The translations under genes were made by a program, and so were the position numbers. The notes under the pieces were generated by a model. It was not told where the DNA came from and did not search any database. It saw only the letters and a program-made list of their open reading frames with translations. A stretch of DNA of 47,146 bases, taken from the IMG/VR virus record IMGVR_UViG_3300027977_000059, positions 1 to 47,146 of that record. One strand, written 5' to 3'. Every line of letters starts with the position of its first letter. The stretch's first letter is position 1. The stretch comes from a virus. Below, piece by piece: positions 1 to 7,949 of this stretch.

Positions 1-201
1 TCCGTATTGAATGGTTTCGGCATCAACAACTTTGATTCCATAATCCTCCAAATATTTTTTCATGGCCAAGGCCGTTGTAACTCCGTCAAGTCAAAGGTCC
101 TGATGAAAGTAGATTTTCGCTTTTTTATATCTGTCAGCTAATTTATTTATGTTTTGTATACCACTTTCTAGTAGTAAACTTTTTTTCTTATAAATTTTCA
201 T
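1..201 (-). pseudogene. DHH-family phosphoesterase, N-terminal part, interrupted by an in-frame TGA
   Basis: On the minus strand an ATG at 201 opens a frame that reads to ...KIYFHQDL, meets TGA at 91-93, and continues in the same frame as LDGVTTALAMKKYLEDYG to the window edge. The join HQDL-stop-LDGVTTA looks like the first metal-binding motif (H-x-D-x-D-G) of DHH phosphoesterases with six extra bases inserted. Removing those six bases gives a clean HQDLDGV. I therefore read it as the start of a DHH-type phosphoesterase that is broken, mis-assembled at the edge, or read through at UGA. The family assignment rests only on this motif and about 55 residues. The rest of the gene lies outside the window. 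Confidence 0.5.
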
Positions 202-209
202 TTTAATCG

Positions 210-1127
210 TTATATTAATTTCATTAATAGTTCAATAGGATCTACTCTTGAACTATGTGGTGGTGAGGGTGGTGATGTGACTTGTGGTGGTGTTATTGGT
301 TCTGTATCACTACTTTGAGCCAATATATTTTTTGACTCTGGAGTTGATGCGTATTGGGCTACTTTGGTATCTAAATCAGGTACAATTTTTCTTAATTCAT
401 CTTCAGTTCCTTTAAAGTCAGTTAATCCGTACCAATCTAACCAACCCATATACCATTTAGTATTCCCCATCAATTTTCTAACTGCTGGTCTACCTAAAGA
501 CTCAAATGTCTTTAATTCCTTTCCTGCTAATCCAAAAATTTCTAACCAAGATTTTGCAGTATTAACGAACCCTCCACCTAAAAATGGAATATATTTAGCG
601 GTTTGTTCTAACATTTTTATTACTTTTTCACCCCAAAATGGTGCTTTCTCAAGAATTTTTACAACAGGACCACCAACATTTTTTGCAGTTTCAGCTATTT
701 TTGCGGCGTCTTTTGCTAATATTGCGGCTTTTAAAAGATTAACCCCTTTACCACCAACCTTTATTAAATTAAATGTCGGTTTTAATACACCCCCAAGAAT
801 GTCGCCAATTAATGGTACTGCACTAATCCAAGACAAAATAGCAAATAGGATGTCGCCTTGTCTCCAATAACTATATCCATTATATAAGTCAATTGGTGTT
901 CCAACAACAGGAAGCATACCTAAAACATCCATAACTGTATTATACCAACGAGCTTCATTAATATTTATTTTTTTATTTGGGTACAATACATTATATATTT
1001 CCAAAACAATTTTTTTCTCGTTTTTAGATAATTTATTCCATTTTTGTTTTGTTATTATTTTTTCTTTTTCTTCATGGTACAATTGATTGACTTTTTGTTT
1101 GAATTGCACATCAGTTAAAATTTCCAT
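210..1127 (-). CDS. Hypothetical protein with glycine-rich hydrophobic segments (pre-toxin-like)
   Basis: 305 aa. The first ~55 residues are charged and helical. Residues ~62-112 contain two hydrophobic stretches with proline and glycine turns (LGMLPVVGTPID, then FAILSWISAVPLIGDILGG). This pattern resembles the membrane-associating or pre-toxin linker segments of polymorphic toxin proteins. A further hydrophobic piece (YIPFLGGGFVNTAKSWLEIFG) follows near residues 178-198. The C-terminal tail is rich in proline, serine and threonine. No catalytic motif is visible. A TATTTATA octamer lies 12 bases before the ATG, as for several probable virion genes here, so a packaged or injected membrane-active protein is possible. 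This is inference, and the family is not recognised. Confidence 0.7.
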   Translation of the reverse strand: MEILTDVQFKQKVNQLYHEEKEKIITKQKWNKLSKNEKKIVLEIYNVLYPNKKININEARWYNTVMDVLGMLPVVGTPIDLYNGYSYWRQGDILFAILSWISAVPLIGDILGGVLKPTFNLIKVGGKGVNLLKAAILAKDAAKIAETAKNVGGPVVKILEKAPFWGEKVIKMLEQTAKYIPFLGGGFVNTAKSWLEIFGLAGKELKTFESLGRPAVRKLMGNTKWYMGWLDWYGLTDFKGTEDELRKIVPDLDTKVAQYASTPESKNILAQSSDTEPITPPQVTSPPSPPHSSRVDPIELLMKLI

Positions 1128-1139
1128 AAATATGTTTTC

Positions 1140-1147
1140 TATAAATA
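1140..1147 (-). promoter_or_regulatory. TATTTATA octamer (putative phage promoter)
   Basis: TATTTATA on the minus strand, ending 12 bases before the ATG of the 305-aa gene. The same octamer at almost the same distance precedes several other transcription-unit heads in this window. Confidence 0.4.
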
Positions 1148-1169
1148 CTCAACAAACTAAAAAAGGAAC

Positions 1170-2003
1170 TCAATGAGTCCCTTCCATATTCTTAAATATA
1201 TGTGCTATCACATCCACCGTCCATCCATTCCCCAACATTTTATACCTCTGAGTATTTGATAACCCACTCGTATAATTTAGTGGTAATGTTTGCATTAACT
1301 CACAATCTTGTGGTGAGTATTTATAAATCTGTCCCAATTCATTTTTACAAAATGAATTAACTTGTCCCTTATACATTGTCGCGGTTAAACAAGATGCTTT
1401 CTCTTTGTAGTGTTGGACAACATCCTTTCTAATCTTTGGTCCCCCATAAAATAATAAGTCCAAGTAGTTCGGATATTTGTCTTTAAATTCTGGACTGATA
1501 ACATCACATATTCTTAAACCCAAATCTTTTGGTTGTGTTATGTTTGGAATATTTGTCCAATATAATCTTGGTCTATTCTGACAAGAGACCAATTTACTAT
1601 TTATCTGAATTGGTTTAACACCCATTTGTTCAGATATAATATCTTGCCACTCCTGTTTCATTACAACATTTTCAAGTAGAAAATATTTTGGATTACATTC
1701 ATTTTTTATTCTAACAAACTCAAAGAATAATTTACTCCTTGGGTCATCAAAGTTCAATCCCTTTCCAACATTTGAAAATCCTTGGCAAGGTGACCCACCA
1801 ATTATAAGGTGGATTGGTGGTAAGTCAGAACCTTTAATTTGTGTAACATCCCCAAGTTGAATTGTGTTGGGGAAATTCTTTTGTGTTATTTTGATTGCAT
1901 AGGGATCAACTTCACTTGAGAAATAATTTTCATATTTTATTCCTATTTTATTAAGTGCGACTTGTCCACAGCTAACCCCATCGAAAAGACTTAGTACATT
2001 CAT
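1170..2003 (-). CDS. DNA (cytosine-5) methyltransferase, DNMT3-like phage type
   Basis: 277 aa. Transfers a methyl group from S-adenosylmethionine to C5 of cytosine. Visible C5-MTase motifs: I (LFDGVSCGQVAL, residues 6-17), IV with the catalytic Cys73 (GGSPCQGFS), VI (ENV, 111-113), VIII (QNRPRLYW, 142-149), IX-like (ELMQTLP) and X (GNGWTVDVIAH near the C-terminus). The target-recognition region is short. It is closely similar over its first ~55 and last ~25 residues to the 353-aa methyltransferase at 2641-3702, so the two are paralogues flanking a third, divergent C5-type gene. Probable role: self-modification of phage DNA against host restriction. The target sequence cannot be read from the protein. 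Confidence 0.92.
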   Translation of the reverse strand: MNVLSLFDGVSCGQVALNKIGIKYENYFSSEVDPYAIKITQKNFPNTIQLGDVTQIKGSDLPPIHLIIGGSPCQGFSNVGKGLNFDDPRSKLFFEFVRIKNECNPKYFLLENVVMKQEWQDIISEQMGVKPIQINSKLVSCQNRPRLYWTNIPNITQPKDLGLRICDVISPEFKDKYPNYLDLLFYGGPKIRKDVVQHYKEKASCLTATMYKGQVNSFCKNELGQIYKYSPQDCELMQTLPLNYTSGLSNTQRYKMLGNGWTVDVIAHIFKNMEGTH

Positions 2004-2023
2004 TATTTAATATTTTTATAAAA

Positions 2024-2644
2024 TTAGTTGATTTTATTTGAAATGTCAATTTGTCTGATAACACAATCCAAGATATATTTCCCAACATTGGGATCAACAC
2101 AATTTCTTATTATTTGGTCTTTTCTATGTTTTAGTTTAAACACCCTTAAATCAAAATATCCTTTGTCAGACATACCTCTTTCGTTATGGGTTAAACCATC
2201 TTTAATTTCAATTTTGGGAATATCAATGTTTGTCCAAAACAAATGTCTTCCCAATTTTATAGTTGGCTGAACAAGTGTCTCATAGTATGGTTTAACATTT
2301 TCAACAACGAATTTTATATTGGTGTTTTTTGTATAATTTTGTAAGAAAATAATCTCAGCCCATAATTTCATATCTGGCATAACTGAATCGTAACTTCCAC
2401 TTTTACTTGCCATCATTCTAACTTTGCTATGACTTTGACAAGGTGGACTAGACCAAATAAAATCAAAGTTTCTCCAATTCTTGGCAAGGTATTCGTGAGC
2501 ATCACCAACAATTACATTATCATTCGGAAAAAAATGTTTATATACATTTGCAATTTCTTCATTATACTCAATGGCTGTTACTTCAACATTTTCCCAATAT
2601 TTTCTATTTCCCCCAATTCCAGCATATAGATTTAATACATTCAT
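2024..2644 (-). CDS. Short C5-cytosine methyltransferase-like protein
   Basis: 206 aa. It carries motif I (LNLYAGIGGN), motif IV with a PCQ catalytic site (IWSSPPCQSHS, Cys69) and motif VI (VVENVKPYY). These place it in the C5 methyltransferase fold. It lacks the long variable region and the QxRxR motif VIII of the neighbouring full enzymes (it has LGRHLFWTN instead). It overlaps the next gene by a few bases and sits between two C5-MTase paralogues in one operon. It could be a compact active enzyme or a divergent partner subunit. Activity is uncertain; the fold assignment is fairly secure. Confidence 0.85.
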   Translation of the reverse strand: MNVLNLYAGIGGNRKYWENVEVTAIEYNEEIANVYKHFFPNDNVIVGDAHEYLAKNWRNFDFIWSSPPCQSHSKVRMMASKSGSYDSVMPDMKLWAEIIFLQNYTKNTNIKFVVENVKPYYETLVQPTIKLGRHLFWTNIDIPKIEIKDGLTHNERGMSDKGYFDLRVFKLKHRKDQIIRNCVDPNVGKYILDCVIRQIDISNKIN

Positions 2645-3702
2645 TGTTCAATATTTTTTAATATGTGTGCAATAACGTCCACCGTCCATCCATTTCCCAA
2701 CATTTTTCTCGCTTGAGTTGATGTGACAACATTAGTATAGTTATCAGGAATTGTTTGTAGTCGTTCCATTTCAATTAAATGTAGTTTTCTATATCTCCAA
2801 GTATTATCAACAATATAATCCAATGGTGACTCTACTGTAACCAAACAATTACCTTTACCATTTTTCTGCTGTGCATACATCTTATGTTCTTTACTCCTAG
2901 GTGTTGAGTCCTTACCAGTTTCCTGTCTTATCTTTCTCCTCATATCTTTACCCTCTTGAGTTCTTGTTTCATAAAATGAAATTGGTGTGTTATCTGACAA
3001 ATTAACAACAATTTTTTTACTATTAATTGCCTTGAAAGTTATTGCTAATTCATTCTGTTCAAAATCTATACTAGACCTTAAATTTGAAATTTTTTCATCA
3101 ATTGATAACCCCATCGGTTGTTCTTCAACTATATCTTTCAACATAATTTTCTTATCAATAGGTTGGGTTACATTGGGAATGTTTGTCCAATACAATCTTC
3201 TTCTGTTTTGTGCTGAAACAAGTGCTGAATTGATTTCAATAGGTTTGACTCCCAAGACATCAGAAATCATATTTTCCCACTTCTTTAACATCTTAACGTT
3301 TTCTAGTAGAAAATATTTTGGTTTAACTTCTTTCAGTATTCTAACATATTCCCAAAATAGATAAGATTGTCCTTGGAACTCAAATCCATCATTTTTCAAT
3401 CTTAGATATTCATCCAAAGTAGTAATCTCATAATTGTCTTTTGTTGCCATACCTTTCATATTACCAGCAAAAGACAAGTTTTGACAAGGTGAACCACCAA
3501 ATAAAATGTCTATTGCAGGTAGATTACTACTAGTTATTTCTTTTATGTCCCCCAATTGAATTGTATTGGGGTAATTGTGTTGTGTTACTTTAATAGCATA
3601 CTTATCCACTTCTGAGGCAAAGTAATTATCATACTTTATCCCAGCACGATTCAATGCAACTTGGCCACAACTAATTCCATCAAACAGACTTAATACATTC
3701 AT
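2641..3702 (-). CDS. DNA (cytosine-5) methyltransferase, DNMT3-like phage type
   Basis: 353 aa, the longest of the three C5-type enzymes here. Motif I LFDGISCGQVAL, motif IV FGGSPCQNLSF (catalytic Cys73), motif VI LLENVKM, motif VIII QNRRRLYW, motif IX-like LIEMERLQTIPDNYT and motif X LGNGWTVDVIAH are all present in order. It has a longer central target-recognition region than its paralogue at 1170-2003 (roughly residues 195-300). Its ATG overlaps the stop of the DUF3310 gene (ATGA), so it is translated from the same operon. Probably protects phage DNA from restriction. Confidence 0.93.
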   Translation of the reverse strand: MNVLSLFDGISCGQVALNRAGIKYDNYFASEVDKYAIKVTQHNYPNTIQLGDIKEITSSNLPAIDILFGGSPCQNLSFAGNMKGMATKDNYEITTLDEYLRLKNDGFEFQGQSYLFWEYVRILKEVKPKYFLLENVKMLKKWENMISDVLGVKPIEINSALVSAQNRRRLYWTNIPNVTQPIDKKIMLKDIVEEQPMGLSIDEKISNLRSSIDFEQNELAITFKAINSKKIVVNLSDNTPISFYETRTQEGKDMRRKIRQETGKDSTPRSKEHKMYAQQKNGKGNCLVTVESPLDYIVDNTWRYRKLHLIEMERLQTIPDNYTNVVTSTQARKMLGNGWTVDVIAHILKNIEQ

Positions 3703-3944
3703 TTATTTTCCAATTGATTAATATGATGTTGAAGATACCACAAGGCTTTTTTAAGGTCTTCAATTTCTTTTGATTTATCTTTCTTTCCAGCTCTACTAAT
3801 ATACTTTACGGTGTTACCCAAAGCAAATCCTAATTCCCAAGCATCAATAACTTTGATGGCTTCATATACATTTGATTCTCCCCCATAATGACTGGGGTGA
3901 TTGATATTTTCTTTCTTCTCCCAAGTTTTAGTTACGGTCTCCAT
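3699..3944 (-). CDS. DUF3310 protein (T7 gp1.7-like)
   Basis: 81 aa. It matches the DUF3310 pattern: NHPSHYGG near residue 15, then YEAIKVIDAW, LGFALGNTVKYISRAGKKD and DLKKALWYLQHHI. In phage T7 the protein with this domain (gp1.7) is a nucleotide kinase. Here only the DUF3310 core is present, so nucleotide metabolism is a family-based inference. It overlaps both neighbours by a few bases and is cotranscribed with the methyltransferases. Confidence 0.88.
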   Translation of the reverse strand: METVTKTWEKKENINHPSHYGGESNVYEAIKVIDAWELGFALGNTVKYISRAGKKDKSKEIEDLKKALWYLQHHINQLENK

Positions 3945-4138
3945 TTGATTTCTTCATTTTTAGTTTTATTCATATTTTTTCCTGTTTTTTCATAATCTTG
4001 GAGAAGTTGTTCAACTATATTATCCAAAGGATTATTTCCGTTTTCTTTTTGGGATTGATAAACGGATAAGGATACATCTTTTGTTTCCTTCCAACCTTTT
4101 GTGTTGGTCAATGTGATTCTGATTTTTAATGATTCCAT
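3932..4138 (-). CDS. Hypothetical protein
   Basis: 68 aa, not recognised. The N-terminal half (SLKIRITLTNTKGWKETKDV) looks like a beta strand pair, and the C-terminal half is charged and helical, ending in KWRP. It overlaps the start of the DUF3310 gene by 13 bases, which supports translation as part of the same operon. Confidence 0.65.
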   Translation of the reverse strand: MESLKIRITLTNTKGWKETKDVSLSVYQSQKENGNNPLDNIVEQLLQDYEKTGKNMNKTKNEEIKWRP

Positions 4139-4177
4139 ATGTTTTTTAAAAATGATAAAATATTTCAGTTAAATTGT

Positions 4178-4873
4178 CTATCTAATTGTTAAGTTTTTTG
4201 ATTGGAATATATAAGACAATACCTTTCTCTTTATTAATGGAAATAACGTTTCTTCGAATGGAACGTCTTTGGAACAAAAGATATTGAACACTGGTAACTC
4301 ATTCTCTTTTGATATGATAATTTTTAATATGTTGGGATCAGTAACTTCAGTAAATGTTGTCTTGTTTGAATTCTTATACTTTCTAATATTATACTCCCAA
4401 ATCTTGGTAAAATTATTAGATTTGGTATTACAATAACCCTTCTTTGAAGTTAAGTTATCTTCGTTTAAAATGGAGGTTACTTCAATGGAATCGTAAACTA
4501 CTGTCCATATTGATTTAATGATATTGAAATAATCCTGAAGTTTTGTATCACTATATTTCAATATTTCTTTTAATTCGGTTCTTTTTGGTTCTGTAAGATT
4601 GGGGATTTCTTTTGTCTTTAAATCGGTAAAACTTAATTCTTCATCAATTGATTTAAGTTTTTTATCAACATATATAATTTTTCCGTGTTTGGATATGTTT
4701 TTGATATTTGCTAAATGGAGGGTTATTTCCGTAAACATTGGATAAACTTTCATTTCTTCCAATTGGGTATTTAATTTTTGGAAATAACCCAACAAAACAT
4801 ATTGTTTTTGTTCTGCATCAATTACACCATGGAACAACCAATCTGTATCCATCAAAAACTTTAATTTCTTCAT
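4178..4873 (-). CDS. Conserved phage hypothetical protein
   Basis: 231 aa. The start (FLMDTDWLFHGVIDAEQKQYVLLGYFQKL) is of a kind I recognise from other AT-rich Bacteroidota phage genomes but with no assigned function. It has mixed alpha/beta character, no signal peptide, no membrane helix and no nucleotide-binding motif. It stands alone between the methyltransferase operon and the acidic coiled-coil protein. Confidence 0.75.
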   Translation of the reverse strand: MKKLKFLMDTDWLFHGVIDAEQKQYVLLGYFQKLNTQLEEMKVYPMFTEITLHLANIKNISKHGKIIYVDKKLKSIDEELSFTDLKTKEIPNLTEPKRTELKEILKYSDTKLQDYFNIIKSIWTVVYDSIEVTSILNEDNLTSKKGYCNTKSNNFTKIWEYNIRKYKNSNKTTFTEVTDPNILKIIISKENELPVFNIFCSKDVPFEETLFPLIKRKVLSYIFQSKNLTIR

Positions 4874-4909
4874 AATACCAAATATAATTAAAGTTTTGAT
4901 TAAAATAAA

Positions 4910-6256
4910 TTAATTAATTCTCATTACAACAAATCTATGTCTTTGACCATCCGAGGTTGTAACCATTTGTTCATCATAACTCGACAAAATTCTAATTCCA
5001 TCAATATCTACCATCTCTTTAGCTATTTCATCAATATCCACATAATATTTCAAATCAGCACCCATATTTGTTAGATAATCAATTGGGCTTTCACTATCAA
5101 CCAATGAATCAACTTTATCTTCAATCATTTCATCTGTTGGTTCGGTGTCAGGTTCAATACCATCAAGTTCCTCTTGAGCATTATCAATCAGTTCTTGAAT
5201 TTCATCATATTTTTCAGAATATTCATCTGGGTCTTCAATTTCATCTTCCAAATTACTTTGTTGTTCTTCCAATTGACTAATATAATTTTCCAATTGTTCT
5301 TTTCTTTCTTCTTGTTCTTCTGTTAACTCAAAGTCATCAGAGTCAAACCAAGATTCTGGACTATCACGGATACTATCTTCATAATGTTCTCTCATTTCAT
5401 CTCTTACTTGGTCTTCATCAATGTATTGTGCTAAATCAACACCTTCAAGTCCAAGTTCTATCGTATATTGTAAAGCAGATTTTTCAGCGTCAGCCATAGT
5501 TCCAACAGCATATTCTTTCCCTCTATGTCCAACAACTTCAAACATACTCATCTCATAGTGTCTATATTTCATTGGTATGATAGAATATACATCGGCAACA
5601 TCGTTAGTCAAATCATCAATTTCTTCTTGTAGATTATCAATTTCATTATATAATTCTTCCCTTTCTTCGGAGTCTGGGTCTAATTCAGCACCTTGTTGTA
5701 CTAATTCTTCAATTCTTTCCTTTAAAGATTCAATTTCTTCTTTCGTATCTTCATCCATTTCATCTAGTTCTCCTTCACTAACCAAATATTGGTATAAGGC
5801 ATTGACTATTAGTCCTTCGTCATCTATATCAGGATTATCCAAATCCCATTCACCACTTTCTTTTCTTTCTAGGGCTAATTCCTTTTTTTCTTGTTCCTCT
5901 CGTGCAATCCTTCGTTTTTCTATGGGTGTACCCCAATCAGTAACATAACCTTTTACAATGGTTTTACCAATGTCAGATATCTTGGTATGTGATACATCTA
6001 AATTACCATAAATGTAAGCAACATTACCCAACTCAGTCATTTCTGGCATATCACTCAATTTTAAATTACCTGTTATGTAAAGTGGTTTTCCTTTGAATTT
6101 TTTAATATAAGTTGCATCGGCTTGATAATACGCCATCTTCATTAATGTTCTATATTCATCTGGTGCCATTATATAATACTCATAATCCTCATTTTGTTCT
6201 TTCAACAATTTGATTAACCTTTTGAATTGTTCTTCGTTTAATATTATTTTTCTCAT
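4910..6256 (-). CDS. Acidic coiled-coil protein with prohead-type N-terminal leader
   Basis: 448 aa, strongly acidic. The N-terminus (RKIILNEEQFKRLIKLLKEQ) is a basic amphipathic helix ending L-K-E|Q, which fits the [L/I]-x-E rule of T4-type prohead proteases. Two long Glu/Asp-rich coiled-coil blocks lie near residues 155-225 and 305-375. A beta-type segment near residues 55-105 repeats short hydrophobic strands (LYITGNLKLSDMP, VAYIYGNLDVSHTK). The composition would suit a scaffold or internal head protein. The stop overlaps nothing downstream, but the start overlaps the stop of the 113-aa gene by 4 bases. Confidence 0.8.
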   Translation of the reverse strand: MRKIILNEEQFKRLIKLLKEQNEDYEYYIMAPDEYRTLMKMAYYQADATYIKKFKGKPLYITGNLKLSDMPEMTELGNVAYIYGNLDVSHTKISDIGKTIVKGYVTDWGTPIEKRRIAREEQEKKELALERKESGEWDLDNPDIDDEGLIVNALYQYLVSEGELDEMDEDTKEEIESLKERIEELVQQGAELDPDSEEREELYNEIDNLQEEIDDLTNDVADVYSIIPMKYRHYEMSMFEVVGHRGKEYAVGTMADAEKSALQYTIELGLEGVDLAQYIDEDQVRDEMREHYEDSIRDSPESWFDSDDFELTEEQEERKEQLENYISQLEEQQSNLEDEIEDPDEYSEKYDEIQELIDNAQEELDGIEPDTEPTDEMIEDKVDSLVDSESPIDYLTNMGADLKYYVDIDEIAKEMVDIDGIRILSSYDEQMVTTSDGQRHRFVVMRIN

Positions 6257-6594
6257 AATAGTTTTCTTAATGTTCTTCTTATTTGTTCTGACATCTCTCT
6301 ACCAGGATTTATATTATCTGATTTATCATCCTTAGTTGGTTGTCCACCACCAGTTCCAATTGGTTCATATGTTACATTAGGTTCTTTATATTTGAATGGA
6401 CCATCATTGAATTTGAATGGGGGGTCATCATCGTCACAATCATAATATCCTTTTTTGCAACAATCCAACCATGTTCCCGCCATACTAAACATTTCTTGTG
6501 CTTGTTTATGATGAGGGTCTTTTCTCATTCTACCTTCATCGTGTTTAGGTTTTAATAATTTACTATATTTCTTTTTAATAAAATTAAGTCTCAT
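6253..6594 (-). CDS. Hypothetical protein
   Basis: 113 aa, not recognised. It has a basic N-terminus (MRLNFIKKKYSKLLK), a double cysteine followed by an acidic run (WLDCCKKGYYDCDDDDPP) near residues 43-58, a flexible Gly/Pro/Asp-rich middle, and a C-terminal basic helix (SEQIRRTLRKLL) that resembles the leader helices of its neighbours but sits at the opposite end. The coding frame runs directly into the 448-aa gene (ATGA-type overlap). Confidence 0.65.
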   Translation of the reverse strand: MRLNFIKKKYSKLLKPKHDEGRMRKDPHHKQAQEMFSMAGTWLDCCKKGYYDCDDDDPPFKFNDGPFKYKEPNVTYEPIGTGGGQPTKDDKSDNINPGREMSEQIRRTLRKLL

Positions 6595-6624
6595 TTTTCT
6601 TATTTCTTCTACTGATACCCCAAT

Positions 6625-7029
6625 TTATTTTGATAGTAATTCAGCAAACTCATAAAACTTGGGATCAGGTAAATGGTCATATTTTTTAATGAAATCATTT
6701 ATCTTTTCTTCATTACTATTTGATGAAAAATTTCTTTGAGCAGGTAAATCTACCCCACTTTTATATTTCTTTTTCAATTCATCTACCTTATAGTGTGCGG
6801 TATTGTATATCCTGTGTAACATATTCAAATGTTTTTTATCACAAACATTATCACTTGGTGCTAACTCATTCAAATGTTCATCTAGTTCCATCATAAAAGA
6901 ATATGCTTCGTCAAAAGATGTGTAAGTATTATTTTCACCAATCGTAGGTTCGTTTAGTTTGGATTCATTTAACACCCTTTTAACCAACTTGGTTAAATCT
7001 CGTTCTGTACGTCTGATTATTTTTCTCAT
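6625..7029 (-). CDS. Small protein with prohead-type N-terminal leader
   Basis: 134 aa from the ATG at 7029. The longer frame from 7212 is rejected because its extra residues overlap the plus-strand endonuclease, and the ATG at 7029 gives the leader seen in other genes here. The leader is RKIIRRTERDLTKLVKRVLNE followed by SKLNE. It is nearly the same as in the 135-aa protein at 33712-34119, although the two bodies are unrelated. The rest is helical (SFDEAYSFMMELDEHLNEL). Probably a virion-internal protein cut after L-N-E; this is inference from T4 biology. Confidence 0.75.
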   Translation of the reverse strand: MRKIIRRTERDLTKLVKRVLNESKLNEPTIGENNTYTSFDEAYSFMMELDEHLNELAPSDNVCDKKHLNMLHRIYNTAHYKVDELKKKYKSGVDLPAQRNFSSNSNEEKINDFIKKYDHLPDPKFYEFAELLSK

Positions 7030-7086
7030 TAAAAAAGTATTTTTGTTTAATTTACATATAATAAATATATCAGTAATTAGATATTT

Positions 7087-7689
7087 ATGGTTATGAATAT
7101 TGGGATATATAAAATACAAAATAAAATAAACAATAAAGTTTATATTGGTAGTTCTATTGTTTTGAATAAAAGAAAGTATAAACATTTTTGGATGCTGAAC
7201 AAAGGTGTTCACCCAAACATTTATTTACAGAAATCTTATAATAAAAATGGTACTGAGGTTTTTGAATTTGAAATATTGGAATTATGTGAAGAAAATGATT
7301 TAATTTCAAGAGAAAATTATTATATTAATTATTATAAGTCTAATGAGATGGAGTTTGGTTACAATTTAGCATTGGTTGGGGATTCAAGAAGAAATATTGT
7401 AAGCGATGAAGTTAAAATGAAATTATCAAAACATAATCAAATTAAAAATGGTAATTTTTCAAAATATAGTTTAATCAATTTGAAAAATAATATATTTAAC
7501 ATTTTTGATAACTTAAAGGATGGTGCTAGATATTTATTAGATAATGGGTTCGCTAATGGTAATGAAAAAAATGTTAGACAAACATTATCAGTTTGTTTGA
7601 GGGGTAAACCAATAGACAATGGTAATAAAAAATGTAATACAATCAGACAAACTTGTTATAGTCATAGATTTGAAATCATAAACAACTAA
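7087..7689 (+). CDS. GIY-YIG homing endonuclease
   Basis: 200 aa on the strand opposite its neighbours. The GIY-YIG core is clear: NIGIYKIQNK, then KVYIGSS, then RKYKH, with the catalytic Arg in that helix and ENYYINYYK containing the Glu. Residues ~115-130 (SDEVKMKLSKHNQ) resemble a NUMOD3 DNA-binding module. The later part ends in YSHRFEI, as in related phage endonucleases. An in-frame ATG at 7093 is an equally good start. No intron is recognisable around it, so it appears to be a free-standing homing gene inserted between transcription units. Confidence 0.9.
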   Translation: MVMNIGIYKIQNKINNKVYIGSSIVLNKRKYKHFWMLNKGVHPNIYLQKSYNKNGTEVFEFEILELCEENDLISRENYYINYYKSNEMEFGYNLALVGDSRRNIVSDEVKMKLSKHNQIKNGNFSKYSLINLKNNIFNIFDNLKDGARYLLDNGFANGNEKNVRQTLSVCLRGKPIDNGNKKCNTIRQTCYSHRFEIINN

Positions 7690-7703
7690 AAAACAAAACA
7701 ATT

Positions 7704-7853
7704 ATGGCCGGATGTGGATGTAAAAACAAACCAGTTCAACCTACCCATTCAACTCCAGCGAATCAATCTCAGCCAAACACTCAGAATTCGCAAAGTAACA
7801 CAATTCAGGAGTCAATCAAGAAAGTCGTTGAGAAATATTATAAGAAAAAATAA
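7704..7853 (+). CDS. Small CGC-motif protein
   Basis: 49 aa, just downstream of the endonuclease. It starts MAGCGCKNKPVQP, continues with a Ser/Thr/Gln/Asn-rich linker, and ends in a basic helix (ESIKKVVEKYYKKK). The C-x-C at the N-terminus could bind a metal or, less likely, be lipidated. A rho-independent terminator follows 25 bases after the stop. The frame is intact and has the codon use of its neighbours. Function unknown. Confidence 0.7.
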   Translation: MAGCGCKNKPVQPTHSTPANQSQPNTQNSQSNTIQESIKKVVEKYYKKK

Positions 7854-7878
7854 TATTTTTTGATGGGGAGGTAAAATG

Positions 7879-7905
7879 AAGGGGACATTATTTGTCCCTT
7901 TTTTT
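7879..7905 (+). terminator. Rho-independent terminator
   Basis: GGGACA, a short loop, then TGTCCC followed by seven T. It ends the plus-strand transcript of the GIY-YIG and CGC-motif genes. Confidence 0.75.
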
Positions 7906-7949
7906 ATTTATATTGTCATAATTTTTTTGTATACATTAATTAAAAAATT

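Noticed and set aside
364-870. 168-aa plus-strand frame opposite the 305-aa gene
   Set aside because: It is the antisense of a clear minus-strand gene, has no recognisable domain and has a composition typical of a shadow frame.
5577-5948. Serine-rich 123-aa plus-strand frame
   Set aside because: The serine runs come from the reverse complement of Glu/Asp-rich coiled-coil codons in the 448-aa gene.
7030-7212. N-terminal extension of the 134-aa leader protein to 7212
   Set aside because: The extra residues overlap the plus-strand endonuclease, and the start at 7029 gives the leader shared with other genes.
7087-7853. Group I intron carrying the GIY-YIG gene
   Set aside because: The flanking coding regions do not join into a single gene across it, and no intron core helices could be recognised.
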